Source: Cryptomeria japonica (Eukaryota; Streptophyta; Pinopsida; Cupressales; Cupressaceae). Taken from it: a stretch of 64,000 nt of DNA. The DNA is taken from contig NC_081408.1 of assembly GCF_030272615.1 (NCBI RefSeq), positions 60,720,114 through 60,784,113 of the forward strand, written 5' to 3'. Each line of letters begins with the position of its first letter. Position 1 is the first letter of the stretch. Positions 54,173-64,000 of this stretch are shown here, piece by piece. A model generated the notes under the pieces. It ran no database searches, was not told the DNA's origin, and saw only the letters and a list, made by a program, of their open reading frames with translations. The translations under genes were made by a program, and so were the position numbers.

Positions 54173-55420
54173 TGTTGACGTGTTTTTTAGGACAGCGTCT
54201 CACACAGAATAAAGTTGCCTAATGGTCACTTCACTCTCTCTTGATCAAAGTGCGATTGTATGCTAAGATTGCAAGAAGTTCAAACAGTCGACTCCAAGGT
54301 TCCTTCAATGTGTGGACGTGACTCAGTTGGCTGATGTGATTGCTGGTAATCCAAGGCGCCTTACGTTTGCATCGTTCTTTCACCTCTTTGCTGTGGCTGG
54401 AACTCCATCATCGGATATGGCAATTTTGCGATGCTGCTGCTTCGAACGGACTAAAATGAACTAAAAGTAAAAGGGAAAGGGTTCAGAAGGATCTAAATCT
54501 ACTCCTAAGAGCAGTGATAACAATGAATAGTGCTTTGGTGGACAAATTCCAAATAAACCAAGCTCTGCTTCGCCAAGATCAACTACAACTCCGCAAGAAC
54601 CGGTGCAATCTTCTGGGGATGCTAGAGGATTTTCAAATCGAGAAAGTACATTTGAATACCCAAAAACGGCGCAATCCAAACGACTATCCACAATTGAACT
54701 CAGCACAAATTTAGGGGGCTTAGACTAACTTTACACTGCAACTTACAATCAGCAAGATGCAAAAAGCATGAACCATGGAAATTCATCAGACACCATTACA
54801 TTCTCCATTGAAATCAAAGCACTTTACTATTTCTAATCTAAGTGAGGAAGGTGAAACCATGCAAGTTTTGAAAAAATAATTTAAGTGGACACCATCAGAG
54901 AACAATGTTTCACTATTATTTTCTCAAAAACTTATCGCAACAATTTCATACAAAGCTCCCCCCTTTTACAAATGAGGGGGTCACCCCTTTATATAGGCCT
55001 CAGGCCATGATTACATGCAAACCCTAATTAGGGTTTCCCTAAAAGATTCTCCACTCAAGATGCAACAAGGTGGGAATCTCCAATTAATAACCCATCATGC
55101 CCATATACAATTAATTCAAAAGTACCCAAAATAGCATCCATTGCGCATTAAATGCACACCTCCTTCAAATTCGCCCAACATGCGTTGAATATTCATCCAT
55201 GCAAAAATCACCCCATTATGTCATAAATGATCCATCATTTCCACATGCGGCGACTGCATGCAAAAGGCATCTGCCATAAATTCAACATGCAATGACTAGG
55301 TTGCCATTTGGTCAAATATTCTGGTAATGAATGTGCCACTCCACTGCCACGTGTTCAATAGATCCTCGCCATGCAAGTGGACCCCGCTGTCGTATATCGG
55401 CTCCTGCACATCTGGAATTG
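54173..55420 (-). repeat. Diverged LTR-like copy 2 (minus strand)
   Basis: It begins TGTTGACGTGTTTTTTAGG on the plus strand and shows the same block order as copies 1 and 3 (CACAGAATAAA, CTCTCTTGATC, TCCAAGGTTCC, GATGTGATTGCTGG). The minus-strand TATA box is the best of the three (CCTATATAAAGGGG, 54986-54998) and AAACCCTAATTAGGGTTT lies beside it. The right boundary is not determined. Confidence 0.6.
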
Positions 55421-55689
55421 TTGGAGAGGGAAAATTCGATTCAGGAAGAATTTTCTTGAAGTCTCTTCAACCTTCCTTGCTCAGAGAAGGTTTTTTATCA
55501 ATTCTGCACATTTCCTATTTTTTAGGAAAATTTCCAAATTAGGGTCATGGTCCAGGAGAGAGAAAATTCTTCTACGAATCCAAATCTGTAGAAATTTTGA
55601 AATTTGGATGTGATTTGATGCCCGAGAATGGATTTTTCAATTTTTTTCCTGGGGGGAAATTTCTTGTTCAGTTCATCCTTGGGTGTATT

Positions 55690-55975
55690 TCTTCCTTGCT
55701 TGGAATTTTGTCCCGAAGGAAGGAATTTCCAATACTTAGCCAAATTTTCATCTTTCCTGGAATTCTATCCTGAAGGAAGGAATTTCCAACACTTAGCCAA
55801 ATTTTCACATTTCCAAGAATTCCGTCGTGAAGGAAGGAATTTCCAACACTTAGCCAAATTTTCACGTTTTTCAGGAACTCTGTCATGAAGGAAGGAATTT
55901 CCAACACTTAGTCAATTTTTCACCTTTCCTGGAATTATGCCCTGAAGGAAGGAATTTCCATTACTTTGTGAATTG
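55690..55975. repeat. 57 bp tandem repeat, 5 copies
   Basis: The word AGGAATTTCC begins at 55721, 55778, 55835, 55893 and 55950 (57, 57, 58, 57 base steps). Each unit also has CACTTAGCCAAATTTTCA and a GGAATTC block. Confidence 0.9.
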
Positions 55976-56235
55976 TCCATGTCTCTTTTTCAAAATCCCT
56001 ATTTTTTAGGGATCCTCCTAAAATTTAGGAGCCAAGTTCATTGGATGAAGAATTTAACCCCGATTCTGAATCTATAAAATTTTCCACATTTGGTCGGGAT
56101 TTGGTGTCTAAAAATAGGATAATCGAAAATTCGCCCGAGGGGAATTCTGCTTTTTATTCCTCCTTGACTCCTTGGATTCCGTGCCATAGGCAAAATTTCA
56201 ATTTTTAGCTTGGGTGAAATTTTCACCATGCCAAG

Positions 56236-56670
56236 GATTCATGGATTTCCCTCCTGTGAATGCCTTCTTGAATTCAGCGCCCCAGCCCAGTCTTGGGTGC
56301 ATTTTAGCCCTGTCCATGGATACATGGAATTTTCCTCCTGTGAATGCATTCTTGGTTTCAGCGCCCCAGCCTAGTCTTGGGTGCATTTTGGCCTTGTCTA
56401 TGGACTAGTGGATTTTTCCACTTGTGAATGCATTTTTTAAATTAGCGCCCTAGCCCAGTCTTGGGCGCATTTTGGCCCTGTCCATGGACTAGTGGATTTT
56501 TCCACTTGTGAATGGCATCTTCAATTCAGCGCCCCAGCCTAGACCTGGGCGCATTTTGGCTCTGTCCATGGAGAGGTGGATTATTGCACTTGTGAATGGC
56601 ATCTTCAATTCAGCGCCCCAGCCCAGTCTTGGGCGCATTTTCACCACGTTCATGGATTCATGGATTTTTC
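56236..56670. repeat. 84 bp tandem repeat, 5 copies
   Basis: The word CAGCGCC (once TAGCGCC) begins at 56275, 56359, 56443, 56527 and 56611, exactly 84 bases apart. Each unit reads on through CCCAGCCCAGTCTTGGG, a GCATTTTGGCCCTGTCCATGG block and a GGATTTTTCC block. As 84 is a multiple of three, frames are open through it on both strands (for example minus 56198-56386); I treat these as by-products of the repeat. Confidence 0.92.
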
Positions 56671-56689
56671 TATCATTTCAAGCTCTTCG

Positions 56690-56796
56690 TCAGGATATAG
56701 ATATGAGATATAACATTAAAGTATAAGTGGCATCTTCAATATGTCTTTTTCCTTTCTTATACTTTAAGTTATATTTCATATATATTGTCAGGATGT
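56690..56796. repeat. Imperfect inverted repeat of about 35 bp arms
   Basis: GATATAACATTAAAGTATAAG at 56707-56727 is matched on the right by the reverse complement of CTTATACTTTAAGTTATATT (56756-56775), and the pairing extends outward with mismatches to GTCAGGATA and TATTGTCAGG. The loop is about 28 bases. It may be a small foldback element. Confidence 0.6.
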
Positions 56797-57124
56797 TTGA
56801 GAGTGGTTTCAGGTCCATAGGAATCATAATGCAAATTCTGGATTTTGGAAGATCTTCCAAATTTCCAGACTTAGTCAAATTTCAGGCCATTTTCGGATTA
56901 GGATGACATTGGTGGATTGATGTGAATTTCTGGACTTGGATGATTTTGCATGCTTTCCCCTTCTGGAATAGGAGTTCCAAACTTAACCATTTTTGATCCA
57001 ACTTGTCTACCTTCTGGCTTTTTCGGATTTAGAAATGGTCTTCAAGAACGTTTAGTCTTCAGCGTCTTCGGAGATATTCAGCTTTTAGTGTTTTCCTGTG
57101 AAGAACCTGCCAAAAATTGATTTT

Positions 57125-57315
57125 TTCCAAATAGTAAGTGTTTCAAAATGTCAAGGTTTGGGCAAAATAGGTCAGAAAAGCACTTACTAAAAATAGAAAC
57201 TTACTAAAAATAGAACTTACTAAAAATAGTAAGTTTAATTTTTGGCAAAATTAGACCAATTCGGGACTCTGTAAAATCCCTAAAAATAGGAACTTTCTAA
57301 AAATAGAAAGTTGCT
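57125..57315. repeat. Cluster of CTTACTAAAAATAG words
   Basis: Four close copies of (A)CTTACTAAAAATAG lie between 57180 and 57232, followed by a TTTCTAAAAATAG form near 57294-57306 and an AGTAAGTGTTTC relative near 57134. The words partly pair with AGTAAGT nearby. The stretch is non-coding. Confidence 0.6.
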
Positions 57316-57597
57316 GTGTTTTGGCTCAAATTTTACTGGGAGGTTCCTTGAAGGGTCCTAATTCCATTTGTATGTTCAGTTTTTCCAAAACCCGAACAGA
57401 AACCCCCAAAATCTAGGACAGAAGGCAAAAACCCTAAAATTCACAAAATGAGCCCTAGACTTAGCCGAATTCGCTCAAACAAAAAGCAGATTTAATCAAT
57501 ATGACCCCCAAACACTTGCAAAGCAAAGAGATTGACAAGACTGCTGTGAAAAGATCCCAAAAACGCAAGCCAAAAGACCGGGAGGACCCAAAAAGAA

Positions 57598-57811
57598 GGG
57601 GGTCCCCATTTGCAATGGGGCGATGTGTGAAAACGTCACAACAATACTGACTCAATCCAACTCAAAGAGAGAGACTTGACATGATTACCTCTTGGCCACC
57701 TAAGATACTACACTTTCTCAAGCACAAGGTTAATAGCTAAAGACACAACAACTAACCTAGAAAGCAAAAAAAAGTGCGGGGTCCCCATTTGCAATGGGGC
57801 GATGTGTGAAG
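57598..57811. repeat. Two copies of a palindromic 32 bp block
   Basis: A block starting GGGTCCCCATTTGCAATGGG and ending GCGATGTGTGAA occurs at about 57600-57632 and 57779-57810. Its core CCCCATTTGCAATGGGG is a perfect 7-base stem with a 3-base loop. The blocks lie just downstream, in minus-strand terms, of the chromodomain relic. Confidence 0.8.
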
Positions 57812-57909
57812 TGGTCACTACAGGTATTACAAGTCCACTCTCCTCATAATTTCTTGCTTACCAGCACTATAGAGTTGGGTGCTCAAGAATACTTGGTCCC
57901 TCTCATGTA

Positions 57910-58735
57910 GCATTTGCTATAGATAGGTTCTTCCTACAAACCAAGTATTTGTGACTGTTATGTTTCTCAACTTCTCCCATGTATCAATGATAGCTCTTGG
58001 CACCAAAAGGAGCTTCCCTTCATCATCCAATGGCGGCAAATCTAATGGTGTAATATATTGTTCAAATGTCCTTTTGAGGCAGGACATATGGAAAACATTG
58101 TGAATCAAATTGTCTTTTGACAATTTCAACTTATAAGGATGTTCATCAACCTTTATAACAACTCTATAAGGTCCATACAAGTGAGGTTTGAAATTTTCAG
58201 CCCCATGTCAACCCTTATAACAACTTTGTAAGGTCCATAGAACAAAATCTTTGTAATCCCAAGTTCAACTCTGTGAGGTTTGGACACCTTGAGCACTAAT
58301 AGCATGGCCCAAGAACAAAATCTTTGTAATCCCAAGTTCACACTTGGATTCCTTTGCAAAGAGAGCCTATTGATTTAATACTCTAAGGATTGTATTTAAA
58401 TGCTTCAAATGCTCTTCCCAAGCTTTGTTGTAAATTAATGTCATCAAAGAAAACCAAAACAAATGTTCTTCCCAAATTTCCCTGTAAATTAATATGGCAT
58501 CAAAGAAGTAATTTTTTTCCCTTAATTTTTATTCAATATTTGATTTATATATGACTAGAAAGATGCTAGAGCATTGGTCAAGCCAAAAGGCATGTCCAAG
58601 AATCCCAAATACCTAAAATGAGATCTAAAAGTTGTCTTGTACAAGTTCTCATCTTGCACGCATATCTAGTGGTATCTCAATCTGATATGAATTTTTGAAA
58701 AGTAAACCATTCACTATAGATGATTCAAAGGGCTA
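57910..58735 (-). pseudogene. Chromovirus pol relic: reverse transcriptase piece fused to integrase tail and chromodomain
   Basis: Reading the minus strand from 58735 down: a reverse transcriptase piece with Met-Pro-Phe-Gly-Leu-Thr-Asn-Ala at about 58590, Phe-Phe-Asp-Asp near 58460 and a Trp-Glu-Glu-His-Leu-Lys-His block near 58415, then Phe-Leu-Gly-His near 58310. After that it jumps directly to the integrase C-terminus: Tyr-Gly-Pro-Tyr (about 58175), Tyr-Lys-Leu-Lys-Leu, Val-Phe-His-Met-Ser-Cys-Leu-Lys (about 58075-58095), then a chromodomain-like Pro-Arg-Ala-Ile-Ile-Asp-Thr. RNase H and the integrase core are missing, so about 1.5-2 kb was deleted. The joint contains short duplicated pieces (near 58240-58340 and 58146-58243). 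A chromodomain marks the chromovirus branch of Ty3/gypsy. Confidence 0.72.
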
Positions 58736-58753
58736 GAACTAGGCTTGAGTGAT

Positions 58754-60230
58754 TGTTGATGTGTTTTTTATGCACATGCGAACACAGAATAAAATACCTA
58801 AAGGTACCTTATCCTCTCTTGAATAAAGCTCCCGAATGCTGAAGATATTGCAGAAGGATCAATTGGAGAAGCTTCAAGGTTCCTGTTATGTAGGATCTCT
58901 ACTCGTAGATAAGCTCTTTGTGGTATGATGTGATTTTGCTGGAATCACAAGGGGACTTACACTCGATGACCTGAACGCCTGATTTGCTGGAATCACAAGA
59001 TTTCACTGGCCTAGATTTTGAAAAAAAAGGAAAAAGGATGAGGGCGAGGGAAGGATCTAATTCTGATACTAAGAATGTAGGAGCAATGAATGACCTTTGA
59101 TGAAATTCTAACTAAGTCTTGTCTTGACATCCCAGGACCATCTCCACAAGGATAGTGCGATCTTCAAAGGAAAGCTTTATGATGTTCAGATCATCGCTAC
59201 AGGCATAGACACCATCAGGCTGATGCATATCATTGAAGAAGCGACAATTGAAGTTAAGCTTAAGCTAAATGATTCCAGTTGACTACACAAGGCAAGTCTG
59301 CAATCAACAAACTGCTAGTAGTATGGATATACAAATTTCACCATCAATCAAACACATTTCTTCCACTCATCTAATAATAGGAAATCAAATCTGAGAAGTA
59401 TAAAGACCATGCAAATTGTTGAATCGACTCATAGATTTCACCATTTCTTCAATGAAGTTTTACAAATCTTTTACAACATCTTGGCAACAATCTTTGCCTT
59501 CTCTTGCTATTCTACTCTAATTGCTATACTATTAACTGACTTATTCACTATTTCTAACTATTCACCTTCTAACTTCTGACTAACTATTAGCCTTTACAAA
59601 TGAGGAGCCAGGGCTTATATAGTGCCCTCAATACAATTCAATGACTCAGATCAACTTAAGATCAATGGTCGAGATTTTACAATGAAAACCCTAATTAGGG
59701 TTTGTTACAACAACTCAATTCTGGCCAATGAAATAATTGCATTATTTGGACACATGTCTTCTCTGGAATATTCGACCAATGGATAACTGGGGTAGGTACA
59801 TTGAAGTTTTTTTCCATCTTTGATGAGTCAGGTACATTGAATCTGGACACACTGAGGTGGACCAATCCGACTGGAGGAGTGATGACTGGGATGCCACCTT
59901 GTTTGACACTTGCAACTTGGTAGATATTCAATTTGATGATGCTGAGAAGCTAACTTTAATTAACTCTTCTGAAACTGTCTGCCTCTTCAACGAACCCTTG
60001 CTTTAACCTCCTTTGTCTTCAATGTGCAGGATGGATGGTGTACCTTTCCTTGGAACGCTGGACTGAAAGATGTCATCCTTGATGATGCTAGTCTAGAGAA
60101 GGTCCTCCCTGATGATGTTGGACTGGAGAAGGCCGTCCTTGTTGATGTTGGATTGGAGAAGGCCGTCCTTGTCTTGGCTTGATCTTCTTTCATCTGCAAA
60201 AACAAATCAAAAGATGATTAAGGACATAAT
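58754..60230 (-). repeat. Diverged LTR-like copy 3 (minus strand)
   Basis: It begins TGTTGATGTGTTTTTTATGC on the plus strand with the same ordered blocks as copies 1 and 2, here with GATGTGATTTTGCTGG and AATCACAAGGGGACTTACAC. The minus-strand TATA box is at 59613-59622 and AACCCTAATTAGGGTTT at 59686-59702. At 60085-60180 there are three 27-33 bp repeats of GGAGAAGGCCGTCCTTG-like sequence. It lies directly next to the chromovirus relic on its left and the hairpin array on its right. Confidence 0.6.
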
Positions 60231-60325
60231 AAATTCATTTCAACATAGTATTTTACACCTTAAGTCATCAACAAAAGATATTAAATGGAGCTTGCTCAAG
60301 ATTTTCCAGGGACAGGCCCTATAAG

Positions 60326-62940
60326 AATTTCGCCCTGGACCCTCTGGAAGGGTCAGGAGCAAAATTTGCATTCTTGGCCAATTTAGACCTTTTTTCAACA
60401 TTACCTCACAACCAACACTTTGCCTGGCCCAAACAAGGTGAAGAACAGGCCTCCCTAAGGATTTCGCCCTGGACCCTTTGGAAGGGTCAGGAGCGATTTT
60501 CTTGATTAGGCCTCAATTACCCCATTTTTTCACTCCAAAATCCTCTGGAAGGTGAGCATATGCTTGTTTTAGTTCAACAAAGTCTAGGGATCCATCCTTT
60601 TAGCTTCTCACATGTGCAAATTAGGTGATAATGAGAATTTCGCTCTGGACCCTTTGGAAGGGTCAGAAGCGAAATTCCTTCTTTAGGCTTTATTTTACAC
60701 TTGCTTTACTTCGATTCACCCTACAAGGCAAGAATATCTCACTCCAGCCTCAACCATGCCATAGGTATCAACATTTTAGCTTCACTCAAGAGAAAAATGG
60801 TTGATTTGGAGAATTTCGCCCTAGACCCTTTGGAAGGGTCAGGAGCGAATTTCTCACTTTGCTTGTTTTCCTTCACTTCGACTCATCTTGCAAGGCTTAA
60901 ACAACCTCTCTCCAGTCTTTTCATGCCTTAGGAATCAAAATCTTGTCTTGACACAAAGAGGAAATAGTGACTTTGATGAATTTCACTCTGGACCCTTTGG
61001 AAGGGTCAGGAGCGAAATTCACTTTTTGCTTGCCTATTCACACTAAATTTCACTTTCTTTACTTCACTTCATCTGGAATCCCCCATATTGAACCCACTTC
61101 TCAACTTGGCAACATTGGTTCGATCTTCACAAGGCCCAAAAAGGAGAATTCGCTCAAAAAACTAGCCAAGGACAGGACCTATCCAGAATTTCGCTATGGA
61201 CCCTTTGGAAAGGTCAGGAGCAAAATTCCAATTTTAGCTCAAAATTTGCATCTTTGGTGGATAAACATCTTTTCAAGGCATTCCAAATAGCTTCTCTCAT
61301 CCTAGTCTAGGCCTGACTTAGCACAAAATTTGGAGAAAAGGATGGTTTTAGTGTTTTTCGCTCTGGACCCTTTGGAAGGGTCAGGAGCGAATTTCTTGTT
61401 TATAGCTCATTCCTCCATCATTTCAACTTGAACTCACCTCCAAGACTAAGGACACATTGCCTCACTCCTATCTAGGCCATAAAAATCAAAATGTTAACTT
61501 GTCTTGCAAAGAAAGTAGGTGATCCTAGGATTTTCGCTCTTGACCCTTTGGAAGGGTCAGGAGCGAAATCCTTGGATTGGGCCAATTTCCATCATTTTTT
61601 TAAAACCAACTAACTTCAAAAGGCAAGAACATGTCTCCTCGCACCCATCCAAGCCATGAAAACCTAACGTTTGACTAGACTTGCAAGGAAAATAAGTGGT
61701 TTTAAGATTTTCGCTCTGGACCCTTTGGAAGGGTTAGGAGCGAAATTCTCATTTTGGCTCAATTCCTTCAAACTTGATAATTATTGACCATTCAAGGACA
61801 TGCCTAAGGACTTCTTTAATCATGATCCACACTAGATTTGGCATGAAACTAAGGGAAAAGATAGGTTTTACACAATTTCACCCTGGACCCTTTGGAAGGG
61901 TCAGGAGCGATTTTCCTTTTCTAGCCCAAAATCATCATTTTTTCAATCCCAATCTTCTTTGCAAGGTGAAATTTCATCTCTTTTCACCTTAGGAACAAAG
62001 TTTTAGGCTCAAGCAAGGTTAAAATATATGCTTGTAAGGAATTTCGCTCTGGACCCTTTGGAAAGGTCAGGAGTGAAATTTCCTTCCTTGGCCAAAACAC
62101 TCATTCCTTAACTCCTTCAAACGTCCTTAAGGGTTTCAATATGCCCATTCTCTCTTTCAACATGCCTTGGACATCAAAACTTGGCCAAATAAGGAAAGAA
62201 ATGAGGTCTAGGAGGATTTTCGCTCTGGACCCTTTGGAAGGGTCAGGAGCGAAAATCTCATTCTTGACTTGATCCTTCATCTTTTCAACTCCAATCTTCT
62301 CTAGAAGGTAACAAAACATCATTTGTCACCCAGGAGACAAGGTTTGTGGTCTAAGAAAGGTCAAAAAAAAAAGGCTTGCAAGGAATTTCGCTCTGGACCC
62401 TTTGGAAGCGTCAGGAGAAAAATTCACCTTCTTGGCTAGAATCCTTCATTTTTTCAAAGCTTTCAAACATTTCCAATGTCCAAACATGTCTACTCTTCCC
62501 TTCAAAATGCCTTGCAAATCAAAATTTGGTCAAATAAGGCAAGAAATGAGTTTTAGGTTGATTTTTGCTCTGGACCCTTTGGAAGGGTCAGGAGTGAAAA
62601 TCTTGATTTAGGCTTTAATTGCTCATTTTTCAAACTTCAATCTTCTCCTAGAGGCAAATATAGATTGTTTTCCACTTGAGGAACCAGGTTTTAAGCCCAT
62701 TCAAGGTAGCAAATTAGGATTATAGTGAATTTCGCTCTGGACCCTTTGGAAGGGTTAGGAGCGAAATTCCTATTCTTTGCTAAAATCTTCATCTCATCCA
62801 CTTTTACTCACCTCCTAAGGTCAGAACATGTCAAAAATCCCCCAACCATGCCTAAGGAACTATGAAATTGGTCTTGACAAGTGATAAATTGAGGTGCATA
62901 AGGATTTTCGCTCTGGACCCTTTGGAAGGGTCAGGAGCGT
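60326..62940. repeat. Array of 16 conserved 37-base hairpins at about 170-base steps
   Basis: A block, TTTCGCTC-TG-GACCC-TTTGGAA-GGGTC-AG-GAGCGAAA, starts near 60326, 60460, 60635, 60811, 60979, 61186, 61355, 61530, 61707, 61875, 62040, 62215, 62383, 62560, 62727 and 62903. It folds into an 8-pair outer stem, a 2x2 mismatch, a 5-pair inner stem and a 7-base loop. Steps alternate roughly 167-169 and 175-177, and the sequences between blocks alternate between two types over much of the array, so the true unit is a dimer of about 343 bases. The hairpin is much better kept than the rest of each monomer. The last copy is cut inside its right arm near 62940. Confidence 0.88.
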
Positions 62941-64000
62941 GATGTGGAGCAACATGAAAAACCCTTCAAGAACCCCAAATCAACATGGAGTTTCAATCTC
63001 AACACAACATCTTCACTTGTATTAGAGGCATAATCTGATCATAATCATTATTCTACAGTCCAAAACAATATTAATATCAACCAACCAATACAATATCAAA
63101 TCCATCATATCATTTTACAACCCTTTGAACATTAATCAAGACCAAAACAATGCATTATGCTGTCCCGGTTAATGACAGTTTGATATACCCGTACTTAGTT
63201 ACCAATAACTTTAAAACCTGAGCATATTTAGAAGATCGCTTCGGTGAGCCTGTAGAAAACTAGGCTTCTAAAACCATATCCAAAAGTGAGAACGATCCAA
63301 CGGTGCAATAAAAAGTTATCATCTCTGCACCGAGACCAATTTTGACTGTCATAAATCTGGAAAATGTATGCTTGCTGCCTGCTAGGGCATCATATTTCAC
63401 AACAAATACTTAACCAAACTAAAACAATACCATACTCAAATGAAAGCTCTCTGAGTCTACTTTCATAATATTCAAGTCATTAATTTTTCCAATGGTGAAA
63501 TCACAAGATAAGTACAAACCCTTTCCAGCAACTCCATTTAAGACAGTTTAAAACCAGTTTTCACCAAAATCTTCATAACTTCCACAAATATAAACAAAAA
63601 TGCCTCAAACCAAAGGGAAAAGAAAGATGATTCACATATCTTTCCAATAAGTCTATTTAGAGGTCTTAATAATATCATATGAGTTCATACCATACGTTGC
63701 AATGTGACTGTTATCAGGAAGTATCAAATCTGCAATTAACAACTTTCACCAAAACTTCCATATCTTCTTCATTTCTAAACATAATAACTCCAAACAAAAA
63801 GGAAAAGAAAGGTAATTGACATATCTAACTATACATTATACATATACAAAGGTTTCCAGGCCATACATGGTCGTACAAGGCCTGGAACCAACACAAAAAC
63901 TGGAAAGCCAACCAAAATAACAATAGTAGAATGCACCAAAATGTATTCAAAATGTTCTCCTTTCTTCTCTATTCTTCCAATAATGATTTGGTTCGACCAA
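62941..64000. other. Non-coding end of window, no gene seen
   Basis: Right of the hairpin array the sequence changes abruptly (from GTGATGTGG onwards). No frame has recognisable motifs. Minus-strand phrases such as CACCGTTGGATCGTTCTCAC (63290-63310) resemble in style the leader phrase of the small element at 34979-35970, so this may be untranslated internal sequence of another LTR element that continues beyond the window. Confidence 0.35.

Noticed and set aside
56198-56408. Open frames with a 28-residue repeat on both strands
   Set aside because: An 84-base tandem repeat keeps frames open automatically; there is no start context or family match.

Overview
The window reads as a stretch of repeat-rich nuclear DNA from a large plant genome. 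A gymnosperm, probably a conifer, is the best guess from long decayed LTR retrotransposons, very low gene density and widespread CpG loss, but the species cannot be told from the sequence. There are no bacterial signals, no rRNA genes and no complete tRNA gene. I see only one piece that looks like a host gene: two exons encoding a probable thylakoid-lumen targeting peptide near 47.3-47.8 kb. Almost everything else is retrotransposon, and every element open reading frame is broken by stops or frameshifts. LAYOUT: 1-4643 is old non-coding or LTR-like DNA and an unclassified GC-richer ORF region. 4644-22855 is an 18.2 kb Ty3/gypsy element with two 1,404 bp LTRs, a 5 bp target duplication, a tRNA-Lys-type primer site, and domains in the order gag, protease, reverse transcriptase, RNase H, archaeal-type RNase H, integrase. 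The second RNase H places it in the Tat lineage. Downstream of pol it carries a long antisense ORF for a plant mobile domain (PMD) protein, with a TATA box of its own on the minus strand. 23709-30466 is a copia-like element with LTRs, initiator-Met primer site, a coiled-coil plus four zinc-knuckle Gag-like ORF and a long ORF of unknown function, but no protease, integrase or reverse transcriptase. 31131-32820 is a gypsy RNase H-integrase relic. 34497-37673 is a small non-autonomous LTR element. 38324-45395 is a Ty1/copia element with all domains, inserted into a TA/CA microsatellite. 46194-46690 is a LINE-type RNase H fragment. 46863-46952 is a perfect 34 bp inverted repeat. 47252-47822 is the two-exon host-gene remnant, followed by a tandem duplication of about 1.2 kb. 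51576-62940 holds three diverged copies of one LTR-like sequence, apparently on the minus strand, each bordered on its right by a different tandem-repeat array, with a minus-strand chromovirus pol relic between the second and third. The last kilobase holds nothing I recognise. HOW THE PARTS FIT: in the 18.2 kb element the sense unit (LTR promoter, long leader, gag-pol) and the antisense unit (TATA box, leader, PMD ORF) both have leaders containing arrays of an 8-base motif, TAGCGCAT and close variants, spaced mostly 21 bases apart and read in the same direction relative to each ORF. In the antisense leader the spacing is 21+21+18, a 60-base higher-order period. I did not recognise this arrangement and it is my main candidate for something new. 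The second candidate is the enzyme-less copia-like element at 23.7-30.5 kb. Its LTR termini, primer site, polypurine tract and one zinc knuckle resemble those of the copia element at 38.3-45.4 kb, suggesting a dependent/helper pair. All identities and counts were made by eye.
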